Of a stretch of DNA of 20,006 nucleotides, positions 6,467 through 14,136 are shown piece after piece (within the stretch, counting starts at the first letter, position 1; each line of letters begins with the position of its first letter). Under the pieces are notes generated by a model. The model worked only from the letters and a program-made list of their open reading frames with translations, was not told the DNA's origin and searched no databases. The translations under genes and the position numbers were made by a program. The DNA comes from an uncultured Megasphaera sp. (GTDB lineage: Bacteria > Bacillota > Negativicutes > Veillonellales > Megasphaeraceae), in assembly GCA_934193515.1 (NCBI GenBank), contig CAKPVJ010000038.1:1-20006 (forward strand), in the 5' to 3' direction.

Positions 6467-7510
6467 TTATTTATATAACAACAGTACGTCTTGCGGCCGT
6501 ACACCCAGAGGCGCTTCCAGCTGTGGCGGCCTGTCCGTTTTGGCAAACCGCCACCAAACAGCCGGCGATGCTGCACGCTGATTTTCATAGCGGAATTTGA
6601 CAATCCATTCAAAAGGCTGTTCTATTTCTTCCATCACGCGAATCGGGTACACATTGGCCGTTACCTGTTGATGAAACGCATGGCCGCGCACGCCGACGGC
6701 ACATATCGTATCGCCCACAGGCTGTTCCGTTGTCAAGGAAATGCCCCAATCGGGAACAAATACTTCATAGGTTCCTGTTTTTTGGGCAGCTACGATATTT
6801 TTACAGCCAGTCAGCACAGCGGCCGCTTTGGTCTGCGGCTGGGCAAACACAGCTGCCGTTTTCCCGATAACTTCCAGCTGCCCGTTATCGAGAACAGCAA
6901 TCGCATCACACAGCTGATACGCTTCATCACGGCTATGGGTGACAACAATGCTGTCTTTCTGAAATTGGCGCAGCAGCTCTTTCAGTTCGGCCATGACTTG
7001 TTCCTTCAAATAGCTGTCCAACGCACTAAGCGGTTCGTCGAGAAGCAAAATATCCGGTTCATTGACCAAAATTCGTGCCAGCGCCACTCGCTGCTGCTGG
7101 CCGCCCGAAAGCTGGGACGGCTTTTGCTTTTCCATGCCGGTAAGCCGCATCCGTTCCATCATCGTATAGATTTTTTCTTTCCGTTCCTGCTTGGCAACAG
7201 ACTGGCGAATACCGCAGGCGATATTTTCTGCTACCGTCATATTGGGAAATAGGGCGTAATGCTGAAACAAATACCCGACACGCCGTTCCTGCACGGCCAT
7301 GTTGATATGGCGGCTGCTGTCAAAAAATACGCGCCCATCCAGTGAAATATGCCCTGCATCGGGAGATTCAATACCTGCAATACATTGAAGCGTCTTACTT
7401 TTGCCGCAGCCGGACGCGCCCAGCAACCCTAATACGCCGCCGTGCGTCTGAAAGGCCACATCCAGCTGAAAATTTCCCAACGTTTTTTGAATAACTGTAT
7501 CTAAGCTCAT
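6467..7510 (-). CDS. modC: Molybdate ABC transporter ATP-binding protein ModC
   Basis: A 347-residue ABC ATPase. It has Walker A GASGCGKSKT near residues 31-40, the signature LSGGQQQRVALARIL, and Walker B with D-loop ILLLDEPLSALD. A C-terminal TOBE-like region (about 280-347) is the molybdate-binding extension of ModC. It energises ModB for molybdate uptake at the inner membrane. I chose the ATG at 7510 because it overlaps the modB stop as ATGA and has AAAGGAG at good distance; an ATG two codons upstream (7516) is only 3 bases from that site. Confidence 0.93.
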   Translation of the reverse strand: MSLDTVIQKTLGNFQLDVAFQTHGGVLGLLGASGCGKSKTLQCIAGIESPDAGHISLDGRVFFDSSRHINMAVQERRVGYLFQHYALFPNMTVAENIACGIRQSVAKQERKEKIYTMMERMRLTGMEKQKPSQLSGGQQQRVALARILVNEPDILLLDEPLSALDSYLKEQVMAELKELLRQFQKDSIVVTHSRDEAYQLCDAIAVLDNGQLEVIGKTAAVFAQPQTKAAAVLTGCKNIVAAQKTGTYEVFVPDWGISLTTEQPVGDTICAVGVRGHAFHQQVTANVYPIRVMEEIEQPFEWIVKFRYENQRAASPAVWWRFAKTDRPPQLEAPLGVRPQDVLLLYK

Positions 7511-8178
7511 GACCATGCGCTCCTTTCCCGGCTGCGTTTTTCCAACATGTTGACCGTAAGCAGTACGACCGCACTGATGGCAATGTTGACGAGTACCCAG
7601 ATAAAGGCACTGTATTCGTCATTGGTCCGCCATAATTGATAGACTGTCGTAGAAATCGTCGCTGTATTTTTGGGGATATAGCCAATGAGCATACTCGTAG
7701 CGCCGTATTCACCCAACGCTCTGGCAAACGCCAGCACCATACCGGCAATAATGCCTTGCTTGCAGTACGGCAGGCGGATACGCCAAAAAATAAACGTATC
7801 AGACAAGCCCAGCGTACGGCCGCTCCAGGCCAGGGTTTCATCAAAACTTTCAAATGCGCCGCGGGCCGTGCGGTACATAAGCGGAAAGGCGACGACCGCC
7901 GAAGCGATAATGCCGCCGTACCACGTCATGACAAACTGAATCCCCCATTGCTGCAAAAACACGCCTACGGGATGCCGCAGACCAAAAACGAGCAGCAGCA
8001 GCCAGCCGCAGACCGTCGGCGGCAGCACCAGCGGCAGTGTCAAAACGACATCCAGTATGCCTTTTAAAAGCCGCGGCGCTTTGGCTACATAATACGCCAT
8101 GGCAATACCGCTGAAAAATACGATTACACTGGAAATAGCTGCGATGCGCAGACTATTCCAAAGAGGATACCAATCCAT
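7507..8178 (-). CDS. modB: Molybdate ABC transporter permease ModB
   Basis: A 223-residue membrane protein with about five hydrophobic helices, e.g. near residues 8-30, 40-67 and 193-211. The permease EAA-type loop, LAFARALGEYGATSMLIG, contacts ModC. Length and loop sequence are typical for ModB of molybdate importers. It sits 12 bases after modA and overlaps modC by 4 bases, giving the standard modABC order. Confidence 0.95.
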   Translation of the reverse strand: MDWYPLWNSLRIAAISSVIVFFSGIAMAYYVAKAPRLLKGILDVVLTLPLVLPPTVCGWLLLLVFGLRHPVGVFLQQWGIQFVMTWYGGIIASAVVAFPLMYRTARGAFESFDETLAWSGRTLGLSDTFIFWRIRLPYCKQGIIAGMVLAFARALGEYGATSMLIGYIPKNTATISTTVYQLWRTNDEYSAFIWVLVNIAISAVVLLTVNMLEKRSRERSAWS

Positions 8179-8190
8179 GCTTCATCATCC

Positions 8191-9036
8191 TTATTTTACC
8201 GGGCTGAACCCTACGCTGGTAAAAATCTGCATCGCTTCGTCACTCTGCAGATACTGTAAAAATTCTTTAGCTGCTTCTTGATTTTTACTTGTTTTCAAAA
8301 CAGCTGCCGGATACATAACCTGTCCGCACATGGCCTTTGTCGCACTGTCAACAGGCGTTAATTTGGCACTGTACGCATCTGTCGCATAAATAACGCCGCA
8401 GTCTGCACTGCCTTCGCGGACCTGCGTCGTGACTTCTTTTACGTTGGAGCCGTATGTAATATGACCGGCACCGGCAATGGCATTTTCATCCAAATTATAG
8501 AATCTGAGGATTTTCTGGGTATACTGACCGACAGGAACGTCGCTGTTGCCCATAGCCAGCCGTATCGTGCCGTCTTTCAATTTTACCGCCATATCATTGA
8601 AATTGGCAATGCCTTTAGGATTGCCTTCCGGTGTAACGAGGACGACTTTGTTTTCCAATAAATCGACACGTGTATTCGTATCTACCATATCGAGTTTTTC
8701 CGGATTGGCTTTTTCATCTTTAGACGCATCAAGCTGATTCATCTGCTTTTGTGCCGCTGAAATGAACAAGTCGCATTCTGCGCCATTTTGAATTTGTTTT
8801 TTCAACGTTCCCGACGAATCATAGTTAAACGTAATTTCTACATTTGGATGATCTTTTTGATATTTCTCAGCAATCTGATTCATCGTTTCTGTCATGCTGG
8901 CTGCTGCAAAGACGGTCAAATGCACGTTGTCTTTACTTTCCGCTTTTTGTTCCTGCGTATCTGAGCCGCAGCCTCCCAGCATACCGACAGCCAGTGCCGC
9001 TGTCAACGCCAACCCTACTACTTTTTTCCAATTCAT
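8191..9036 (-). CDS. modA: Molybdate-binding lipoprotein ModA
   Basis: A 281-residue periplasmic solute-binding protein. The N-terminus is a lipoprotein signal peptide with lipobox MLGGC, so the mature protein starts at Cys23 and is held at the inner membrane. Just after it, LTVFAAASMTETMNQIAEKY is the ModA opening with the oxyanion-binding Ser residues, followed by FNYDSSGTLKKQI and later CGVIYATDA. The ribosome site AAAGGGGG is close to the ATG. A promoter-like -10 box and palindrome lie just upstream, so modABC may also be transcribed on its own. Confidence 0.95.
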   Translation of the reverse strand: MNWKKVVGLALTAALAVGMLGGCGSDTQEQKAESKDNVHLTVFAAASMTETMNQIAEKYQKDHPNVEITFNYDSSGTLKKQIQNGAECDLFISAAQKQMNQLDASKDEKANPEKLDMVDTNTRVDLLENKVVLVTPEGNPKGIANFNDMAVKLKDGTIRLAMGNSDVPVGQYTQKILRFYNLDENAIAGAGHITYGSNVKEVTTQVREGSADCGVIYATDAYSAKLTPVDSATKAMCGQVMYPAAVLKTSKNQEAAKEFLQYLQSDEAMQIFTSVGFSPVK

Positions 9037-9056
9037 GTGTACGCCCCCTTTTTGTA

Positions 9057-9075
9057 ATTATAGGAGATGTCTCCT
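9057..9075 (-). promoter_or_regulatory. Candidate modA promoter -10 overlapped by a palindrome
   Basis: On the minus strand a perfect -10 box TATAAT (9057-9062) directly abuts the palindrome AGGAGA-CA-TCTCCT (9062-9075), in the 62-base gap between the MOSC-MogA gene and modA. No good -35 box is seen at 17 bp. The palindrome sits where a repressor or activator would act, so separate control of molybdate uptake is plausible. Confidence 0.45.
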
Positions 9076-9098
9076 TTTACAGCCCTCCAATGGGAAAC

Positions 9099-10034
9099 TT
9101 ATTTTGCTGCACAATCGCTTACATCGCCGCGCAGCAAATCCATGCCGTGCGGAATGGTATCTAAAAAGACAGCCATGCATTCTCGACAGGCGTTGGGACT
9201 GCCCGGCAAATTAATAATTAATGTTTTACCGCGAATTACACTCACAGCCCGTGACAGCATAGCCCGTTTAGTAATGGTCAGTGACGCGCTGCGCATTGCT
9301 TCGGCAATCCCCGGCACCAGCCGCGTTGCCACCGCCAATGTGGCTTCCGGCGTCACGTCCCGCGGCCCCAGTCCCGTGCCGCCTGTCGTCAAAATAAGAT
9401 CCAGCTGCCGTTGGTCCGCCAGCCGCATGAGCTGCCGTTTTAACGCGTCTTCACCGTCAGGCAGCAGCAGCGTTTCTACCACATCATAGCCGCGTTCCTG
9501 CAGCGCCTGCACAATCACCGGGCCGCTTTCGTCGATGCGCTCACCGCGGCTGCCTTTATCAGACAGCGTAATAACCGCCGCCTGATACGGGCGCTTTCCC
9601 TGCCGCGGCACGATTTTCATCGTATCACCCGGACGAATCATGCCGCCGTGAAGAACGCTGGCAAATACGCCTTCCCGCGGCATGATACAGTCACCTACAG
9701 CCTGATAAATCGCACAATGCTGATGACATTCTTTGCCAATCTGCGTCATTTCCAAGAGTACGTCGCCGCACTGCAGCAGCGTTCCTACTGGCAGCGATGA
9801 GAAATCAATGCCGCTGACAACGAGGTTTTCTCCAAACGCGCCATAGGCGACCTGCGCGCCGCGGCGGCGAAATGTTTCTATTTTTTCCAACGAAAGAAGA
9901 CTGACCTGCCGATGCCAATGGCCGGCATGCGCATCGCCTTCAATACCCCAGTCCGCAATGAACTGTCCCGCAGCAACAGGTCGTTTCTGCGTGCCTTTCT
10001 GCGTACTGATACATACGGCTTCTATTGTTCCCAC
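9099..10034 (-). CDS. MOSC domain - MogA/MoaB molybdopterin adenylyltransferase fusion
   Basis: A 311-residue two-domain protein. Residues 1-145 form a MOSC domain, with GIEGDAHAG (30-38) and the conserved Cys region GKECHQHC (100-107); MOSC domains handle sulfur or bind molybdenum cofactor. Residues 150-311 are MogA/MoaB-like: VITLSDKGSRG (154-164), TTGGTGLGPRDVTPEAT (216-232) and LPGSP (276-280). These bind molybdopterin and activate it by adenylylation before molybdenum insertion. The start is 3 bases after the moaA stop, so it is co-transcribed. Such fusions occur in anaerobic Firmicutes. Confidence 0.92.
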   Translation of the reverse strand: MGTIEAVCISTQKGTQKRPVAAGQFIADWGIEGDAHAGHWHRQVSLLSLEKIETFRRRGAQVAYGAFGENLVVSGIDFSSLPVGTLLQCGDVLLEMTQIGKECHQHCAIYQAVGDCIMPREGVFASVLHGGMIRPGDTMKIVPRQGKRPYQAAVITLSDKGSRGERIDESGPVIVQALQERGYDVVETLLLPDGEDALKRQLMRLADQRQLDLILTTGGTGLGPRDVTPEATLAVATRLVPGIAEAMRSASLTITKRAMLSRAVSVIRGKTLIINLPGSPNACRECMAVFLDTIPHGMDLLRGDVSDCAAK

Positions 10035-10037
10035 GAT

Positions 10038-11009
10038 TCAGCCTCCAATCTGATTCATCGTTTTGTTTTCTGTAATCTGCCCGGCCGTATCAAAACAATG
10101 CCCTACCGGCTTTTGAGCCGCAGCCCAGCCAATCGCCTGCCGCAGCGCTGCCAACACATCGGTACGACCAGACCGCACGATAGCTTTCAAATCCACGCCG
10201 TCGTCATAACAAAGACAAGGCTTCAAAAAGCCGGTGCTCGTCAGGCGCATACGGTTGCATTGCCGGCAAAACTTGTGCGTATTGGCAGCAATCATTCCCA
10301 AACAGCCCTGCAGTTTTTGACTCGTATAATATACAGCCGGGCCGTTGCCATGACGCCGTGCGTCAACCTGCAAATCCGGATACGCCGACTGCAGCACGGC
10401 CAGTGCGTCATCGGCTGACCAGCCTTGCTGCTGCGTGCCATACCCGATAGGCATCATTTCAATAAACCGCACAGCGACAGGCATAGTTTCTGCCAGCCGG
10501 GCCAATGGCAAGAGCTGATTCCTCGTTTGCTGCAGCAGTACGGCATTGACCTTTGTACGAATCCCGGCCTGCACAGTCTGCACGAGCGTCTGCAGCACGC
10601 AAGACAGACCGTCTACGCCGGAAATCTGTCGAAATTGGTCAGCATGCAAACTGTCCAAGCTGATATTGACCGCATCTACCCCCATTTGTTTCAACGCTGC
10701 GATATGGGGCTGCAGCAACAGTCCATTGGTGGTCAGCGTCATGCTTTGTACGCCCGGCAGCTGCCGCAGTGACTGCATAAAAGAAATAGCTCCCTTTCGT
10801 GCCAGCGGTTCGCCGCCTGTAATTTTAAAGCGATGGATGCCGACTTGCAGCGCAGCCTGGCAAATCAGCAGTATTTCTTCATACCGCAAGATTTCATCAT
10901 GCCCCACGCTGGGCACATCGTCAGGCATGCAGTACTGACAGCGCATGTTGCAGCGGTCTGTCAGCGAAATCCGCAAATAATTAATCTCTCTGCCCCAGGT
11001 ATCTATCAT
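10038..11009 (-). CDS. moaA: GTP 3',8-cyclase MoaA (radical SAM)
   Basis: A 323-residue radical SAM enzyme that converts GTP to the cyclic intermediate, the first step of molybdopterin synthesis. The N-terminal 4Fe-4S motif is C20-x3-C24-x2-C27 (DRCNMRCQYCMP). The second cluster, which holds GTP, uses C248, C251 and C265 (FCRQCNRMRLTSTGFLKPCL). The protein ends in the Gly-Gly tail (MNQIGG) needed for catalysis. All key residues are present. The ATG overlaps the moaC stop by 4 bases. Confidence 0.97.
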   Translation of the reverse strand: MIDTWGREINYLRISLTDRCNMRCQYCMPDDVPSVGHDEILRYEEILLICQAALQVGIHRFKITGGEPLARKGAISFMQSLRQLPGVQSMTLTTNGLLLQPHIAALKQMGVDAVNISLDSLHADQFRQISGVDGLSCVLQTLVQTVQAGIRTKVNAVLLQQTRNQLLPLARLAETMPVAVRFIEMMPIGYGTQQQGWSADDALAVLQSAYPDLQVDARRHGNGPAVYYTSQKLQGCLGMIAANTHKFCRQCNRMRLTSTGFLKPCLCYDDGVDLKAIVRSGRTDVLAALRQAIGWAAAQKPVGHCFDTAGQITENKTMNQIGG

Positions 11010-11500
11010 GGCGTATCCGTACTCGATTCATACTGAACATGGCCGCTTTTACCGCCTGTTTTTTCCACAAGATGAATATCTCGGATACACATCCGTTTAT
11101 CCACGGCTTTGCACATGTCATATACGGTGAGCAGCGCTACTGAAACCCCTGTCAAAGCTTCCATTTCTACCCCGGTTTTACCGTCGCAGCGAACAGTACA
11201 TTGGGCTTCTATTTCCTGCGTTTCATCGTGAAAGAAAAAGTTCACGCCGCATTGGGTTAAATTTAAAATATGACACAAGGGAATCAAGTCACTCGTTCGC
11301 TTGGCTCCCATAATGCCGCCAATCTGGGCAACGCCCAGCACATCTCCTTTTTTCATCGTTCCCTGCCGGACCGCCTCATAACATGCCTGATTCATCTGAA
11401 TCCGCCCGCTTGCTACAGCCGTACGGGAAGTAATCGCTTTGCCGCTGACATCCACCATAACAGCATTGCCGTTGGCATCTATATGTGTAAATGAATTCAT
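11006..11500 (-). CDS. moaC: Cyclic pyranopterin monophosphate synthase MoaC
   Basis: A 164-residue protein that acts with MoaA to form cyclic pyranopterin monophosphate. Family motifs are AKRTSDLIPLCHIL (PLCHPL in most homologues) and KTGVEMEALTGVSVALLTVY followed by DMCKAVDK, which contains the catalytic Lys. Length is typical. AGGTGAG stands before the ATG. It lies 8 bases downstream of the moeA-like gene. Confidence 0.96.
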   Translation of the reverse strand: MNSFTHIDANGNAVMVDVSGKAITSRTAVASGRIQMNQACYEAVRQGTMKKGDVLGVAQIGGIMGAKRTSDLIPLCHILNLTQCGVNFFFHDETQEIEAQCTVRCDGKTGVEMEALTGVSVALLTVYDMCKAVDKRMCIRDIHLVEKTGGKSGHVQYESSTDTP

Positions 11501-11508
11501 ACTCTCAC

Positions 11509-12528
11509 CTACTTACCAAATCCGCAGTTAGGGAACGTGCATACCGGACAGTTTAGGCACAGTCCCCCTTCGCCAAGACGGGATAAATCCTGCGACGCAA
11601 TGGGGACTTTAGCGGCCAGCGATGGCAGCACAAGATCAAAAATAGTCCGTTTAGCATACATCACACATCCCGGCAGTCCGACAATAGGACGGCCGTCTTT
11701 CGTATATGCCAACAAAAACATCGCTCCCGGCAGTACCGGTGCTCCATAGGAAACCATCTGCGCACCCGTCTGTTTGATGGCCAGCGGCGTCTGATCATCC
11801 GGGTCCACGCTCATACCGCCCGTACAGACTACCATATCCATCCCCTGCGCCAGCATGTCTTTAATCGCCGCCGTAATCTGGTTCGGGTCATCAGCCAGCG
11901 TGACATGCATTGCCATCTGCATGCCGAATGCAGCCAGCTTTTCTTCAATAACCGGCGTAAATGTATCTTGAATCCGTCCATGAAAGACTTCATTGCCTGT
12001 CGTAACTACGCCGATGCGCTTCATGACGAAAGGCCGTACATGAAACAGAGGCTGGGGCCCCGCCGTTTTCTTGGCCTGTTCCATTTTTTCCTTTTTAATG
12101 ACCAACGGAATAATCCGCGTCCCAACCAGCTTATCGCCAGCATGGACCATAAAACCGCCATGTCGGGAAGCAATCATCATGTCACCCAAGGCATTGACAG
12201 CCTGCAGATGCTCCCTATCCACAGTCAACACGCCGTCGCAGTCTGCAATCAGTTCAATTTTTCCTTCCTTCACTTCACTGCCATGCATATGGCTACCCAT
12301 GCAAATATCCCGCAGGATACAGGCTGCGTCGTTTTCATGCAGCATCGTTTCGTCGTTTTCCCAAATATAGATATGCTCTTTGCCTACAGAAAGAAGTACC
12401 GGTATATCTTCCGGCTGAATGATATGGCCTTTGCGAAATACCGGCCCCTTAGTCACGCCTTTGATAATCTGTGTAATATCATGACAAAGTACCTGTCCTA
12501 CGGCTTCTTCTGTTTTCATTTTTTTCAT
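11509..12528 (-). CDS. MoeA-like molybdopterin-binding protein with Cys-rich tail
   Basis: A 339-residue protein with a molybdopterin-binding fold in its second half: IGVVTTGNEVFHGRI (172-186) and CTGGMSVDPDD (235-245), then IVGLPGCVMYAKRT. The N-terminal half keeps only part of a MoeA-like region, and the protein is shorter than true MoeA (about 400 residues). It ends with C324-x2-C327-x2-C330-x4-C335 (LCLNCPVCTFPNCGFGK), which could bind a metal or an Fe-S cluster. In this operon it most likely takes the MoeA role of inserting molybdate into adenylylated molybdopterin. Its ATG overlaps the modE stop (ATGA). Function by context; no other moeA is in the window. Confidence 0.8.
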   Translation of the reverse strand: MKKMKTEEAVGQVLCHDITQIIKGVTKGPVFRKGHIIQPEDIPVLLSVGKEHIYIWENDETMLHENDAACILRDICMGSHMHGSEVKEGKIELIADCDGVLTVDREHLQAVNALGDMMIASRHGGFMVHAGDKLVGTRIIPLVIKKEKMEQAKKTAGPQPLFHVRPFVMKRIGVVTTGNEVFHGRIQDTFTPVIEEKLAAFGMQMAMHVTLADDPNQITAAIKDMLAQGMDMVVCTGGMSVDPDDQTPLAIKQTGAQMVSYGAPVLPGAMFLLAYTKDGRPIVGLPGCVMYAKRTIFDLVLPSLAAKVPIASQDLSRLGEGGLCLNCPVCTFPNCGFGK

Positions 12529-12950
12529 TTCTTCCTATCTCCTTTATTACTTGTATCAGTAACAGCCATATTTCTCATTTTTTCCAGCTCTTCGTCATTA
12601 AAAAAAGCATTAAACTTTTCCTTAGCCACTTCATCTATTACTTGCTGCATCATTTCGTATCGCGATAAAATGCATTCTGCTTGTGGAGTCAGCGTCGAAG
12701 ATCCGCCCATTTTGCCGCCGACATGCCGCCTCGTTAAGGGAAATCCCCAAATTTGTTCTGCCCCTTTGATAATTGTCCAGGCTTTGGAATACGACATATG
12801 CATCTGTTTGGCTGCCCCTGCCAAAGATCCATGCGTCCGTACTCCCTGCAGCACCATAGCAACGCCGGGACCAAATGCCCGTCCTTCCGCCACAATCCGC
12901 AGTGTCGTTTTATACTGCAGCTTGGATGACATCATTCTGTTCAACACCAT
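12525..12950 (-). CDS. ModE-like winged-helix regulator lacking a molybdate-binding domain
   Basis: A 141-residue protein with the ModE N-terminal winged helix: FGPGVAMVLQGVRTHGSLAG, AAKQMHMSYSKAWTIIKGAE, and the wing region FPLTRRHVGGKMGGSSTLTP. The molybdate-binding C-terminal domains of E. coli ModE are missing; instead there is a short charged tail ending NKGDRKK. As first gene of the operon it probably regulates the operon, itself included. The start is uncertain: GGAAGG directly touches the ATG at 12950, and a TTG two codons on (12944) is better spaced. It overlaps the next gene by 4 bases. Confidence 0.85.
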   Translation of the reverse strand: MVLNRMMSSKLQYKTTLRIVAEGRAFGPGVAMVLQGVRTHGSLAGAAKQMHMSYSKAWTIIKGAEQIWGFPLTRRHVGGKMGGSSTLTPQAECILSRYEMMQQVIDEVAKEKFNAFFNDEELEKMRNMAVTDTSNKGDRKK

Positions 12951-12958
12951 CCTTCCGA

Positions 12959-13002
12959 TGTATTGAAATACACGTAATCGTTATTTGCATACGCGAATAT
13001 CG
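12959..13002. promoter_or_regulatory. Candidate ModE box and palindrome upstream of the molybdenum operon
   Basis: At 12979-13002 the minus strand reads CGATAT, 12 bases, ATAACG. From memory this has the same length and half-sites as the E. coli modA operator (CGTTAT, 12 bases, ATAACG) with one difference. A second, perfect palindrome TGTATT-GA-AATACA lies at 12959-12972, next to the ribosome site of the modE-like gene. Both sit between the upstream terminator and the first gene. I see no clear -10/-35 pair here. Confidence 0.45.
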
Positions 13003-13011
13003 CCATGCCAT

Positions 13012-13037
13012 AAAAAACGGCTCCCAGCATGAGAGCC
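13012..13037 (-). terminator. Terminator after the rpn locus B transcript
   Basis: On the minus strand GGCTCTC pairs with GGGAGCC (7 bp, one G-U) around the loop ATGCT, followed by G and six T. It ends transcription from the rpn locus B (last stop 13187) before the molybdenum operon begins. An isolated TATAAT at 13052-13057 just before it raises the alternative of an attenuator, but it has no -35 partner. Confidence 0.75.
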
Positions 13038-13186
13038 ATTTACTACACTGTATTATACATGAGAAATACAAAAAAAACTACCAATCATACCTATTTTTCC
13101 CTACTTTAGATACGTCTTTTCTGTTTATGTTATTCATAGACAATGTGTCCATTTCTTCAGTTCGACAATTGTTTGCTTATACTTGA

Positions 13187-13360
13187 TTACAACTGACACT
13201 CTTTGGCTATTCTTTCTACTTTTTCAATAGGACAATGCAATATTTGTGCAATAGATCCAGGCTCCAAATGATGCCGCAGCATGTATTTATAACGCATCGT
13301 TTCATCGCTCGTAAAGGCGTTTTCTGCCTTGGCTGCGTCTTTCATGACTGTATTGCTCAT
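13187..13360 (-). CDS. Truncated free-standing Rpn C-terminal protein, locus B (57 aa)
   Basis: A 57-residue ORF beginning MSNTVMKDAAKAENAF and continuing to YKYMLR, then jumping straight to the tip RHHLEPGSIAQIL that ends IAKECQL. Compared with the locus A free-standing copy, about 60 residues (the Gly-rich repeats) are missing. The junction lies in ATGCTGCG, which occurs at both ends of the missing part in the longer copies, so a deletion by short-homology recombination is likely. The start is the ATG behind GAGGTG at the conserved position; an upstream ATG at 13399 would add 13 residues. It may be a remnant or a minimal form. Confidence 0.55.
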   Translation of the reverse strand: MSNTVMKDAAKAENAFTSDETMRYKYMLRHHLEPGSIAQILHCPIEKVERIAKECQL

Positions 13361-13376
13361 GGTCAACACCTCTGTA

Positions 13377-13760
13377 TTACTGCGATTGGGATTGTTCATT
13401 GGCTATCTGTTGAATTTCTGCTGCTGAGCAAGACGTAATCTTGGCTATCACGGAAATATCGATTCCTTCCCGCAGCATCCCTAGAATATTTGCTATTTTT
13501 TCCTGCTGCACGCCCTGCGCCAAACCCTGTTCTCGTCCTTGCGCTATGCCTAGTTCCTTGCCTTCAGCTATACCCAATTTGCGGCCGCGTTCTTCACCAC
13601 GTTTTTCACCTATTTCTATGCCTTCTTGTTTAGCATCGTCTAGGCCTGAATAGTAATCACGGATGGCTTTTTCCCGCAGCATGTATTTATAGCGCATCGT
13701 TTCGTCACTTGTAAAGGCGTTTTCTGCTTTGGCTGCGTCTTTCATGACTGTATTGCTCAT
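13377..13760 (-). CDS. Free-standing Rpn C-terminal domain protein, locus B (127 aa)
   Basis: A 127-residue protein starting MSNTVMKDAAKAENAF, with the charged and Gly-rich region (EIGEKRGEERGRK, then ELGIAQGREQGLAQG). Its tip is the same as in full-length Rpn (EGIDISVIAKITSC, ending NEQSQSQ). GAGGTG lies 6 bases before the chosen ATG; an alternative ATG at 13799 overlaps the rpn stop region. Its start and end each lie exactly 400 bases from the equivalent points of the flanking ORFs, so it looks like a tandem duplication unit. It lacks the nuclease core. Likely an inhibitor or partner of the nuclease. Confidence 0.7.
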   Translation of the reverse strand: MSNTVMKDAAKAENAFTSDETMRYKYMLREKAIRDYYSGLDDAKQEGIEIGEKRGEERGRKLGIAEGKELGIAQGREQGLAQGVQQEKIANILGMLREGIDISVIAKITSCSAAEIQQIANEQSQSQ

Positions 13761-13776
13761 GGTCAACACCTCTGTA

Positions 13777-14136
13777 TTACTGCGATTGGGATTGTTCATT
13801 GGCTATCTGTTGAATTTCTGCCACTGGACAAGACGTAATCTTAGCTATCACGGAAACCTCGATTCCTTCCCGCAGCATCCCTAGAATATTTGCTATTTTT
13901 TCCTGCTGCGCACCCTGCGCCAATCCTTGCTCACGTCCTTGTGCCAGTCCTTCTTCTCGTCCTTGTGCTAATCCTTGTTCCAATCCTTGTTTGACTCCTT
14001 CTTGTCTGGCATCATCCAATCCCGAATAATAGTCACGGATTGCCTTTTCCCGCAGCATGTATTTATAGCGCATCGTTTCATCGCTCGTAAAGGCGTTTTC
14101 TGCTTTGGCTACGTCTTTCATGACTGTATTGCTCAT
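13777..14136 (-). CDS. Candidate nested gene in rpn locus B: internal start for the C-terminal domain (119 aa)
   Basis: The ATG at codon 193 (14134-14136) is preceded by GGAGGTG (14143-14149) with 6 bases between, exactly as in locus A. It would yield a 119-residue protein starting MSNTVMKDVAKAENAF. That the site persists in both copies, and in the free-standing ones, argues it is used. Expression is inferred. Confidence 0.6.
   Translation of the reverse strand: MSNTVMKDVAKAENAFTSDETMRYKYMLREKAIRDYYSGLDDARQEGVKQGLEQGLAQGREEGLAQGREQGLAQGAQQEKIANILGMLREGIEVSVIAKITSCPVAEIQQIANEQSQSQ

Noticed and set aside
6491..7252. A 253-codon plus-strand frame opposite modC, and similar frames opposite moaA, moeA-like and xdhC
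   Set aside because: They lie antisense to genes with intact catalytic motifs, lack ribosome sites and have no recognisable domains.
13045..13057. TATAAT at 13052-13057 as the main promoter of the molybdenum operon
   Set aside because: It has no plausible -35 box and would place a strong terminator within the first 35 bases of the transcript. More likely chance or part of a leader I cannot resolve.
12951..13186. Molybdenum cofactor riboswitch upstream of the operon
   Set aside because: The leader shows only a simple terminator hairpin and short palindromes, not the multi-stem structure expected for that riboswitch class.
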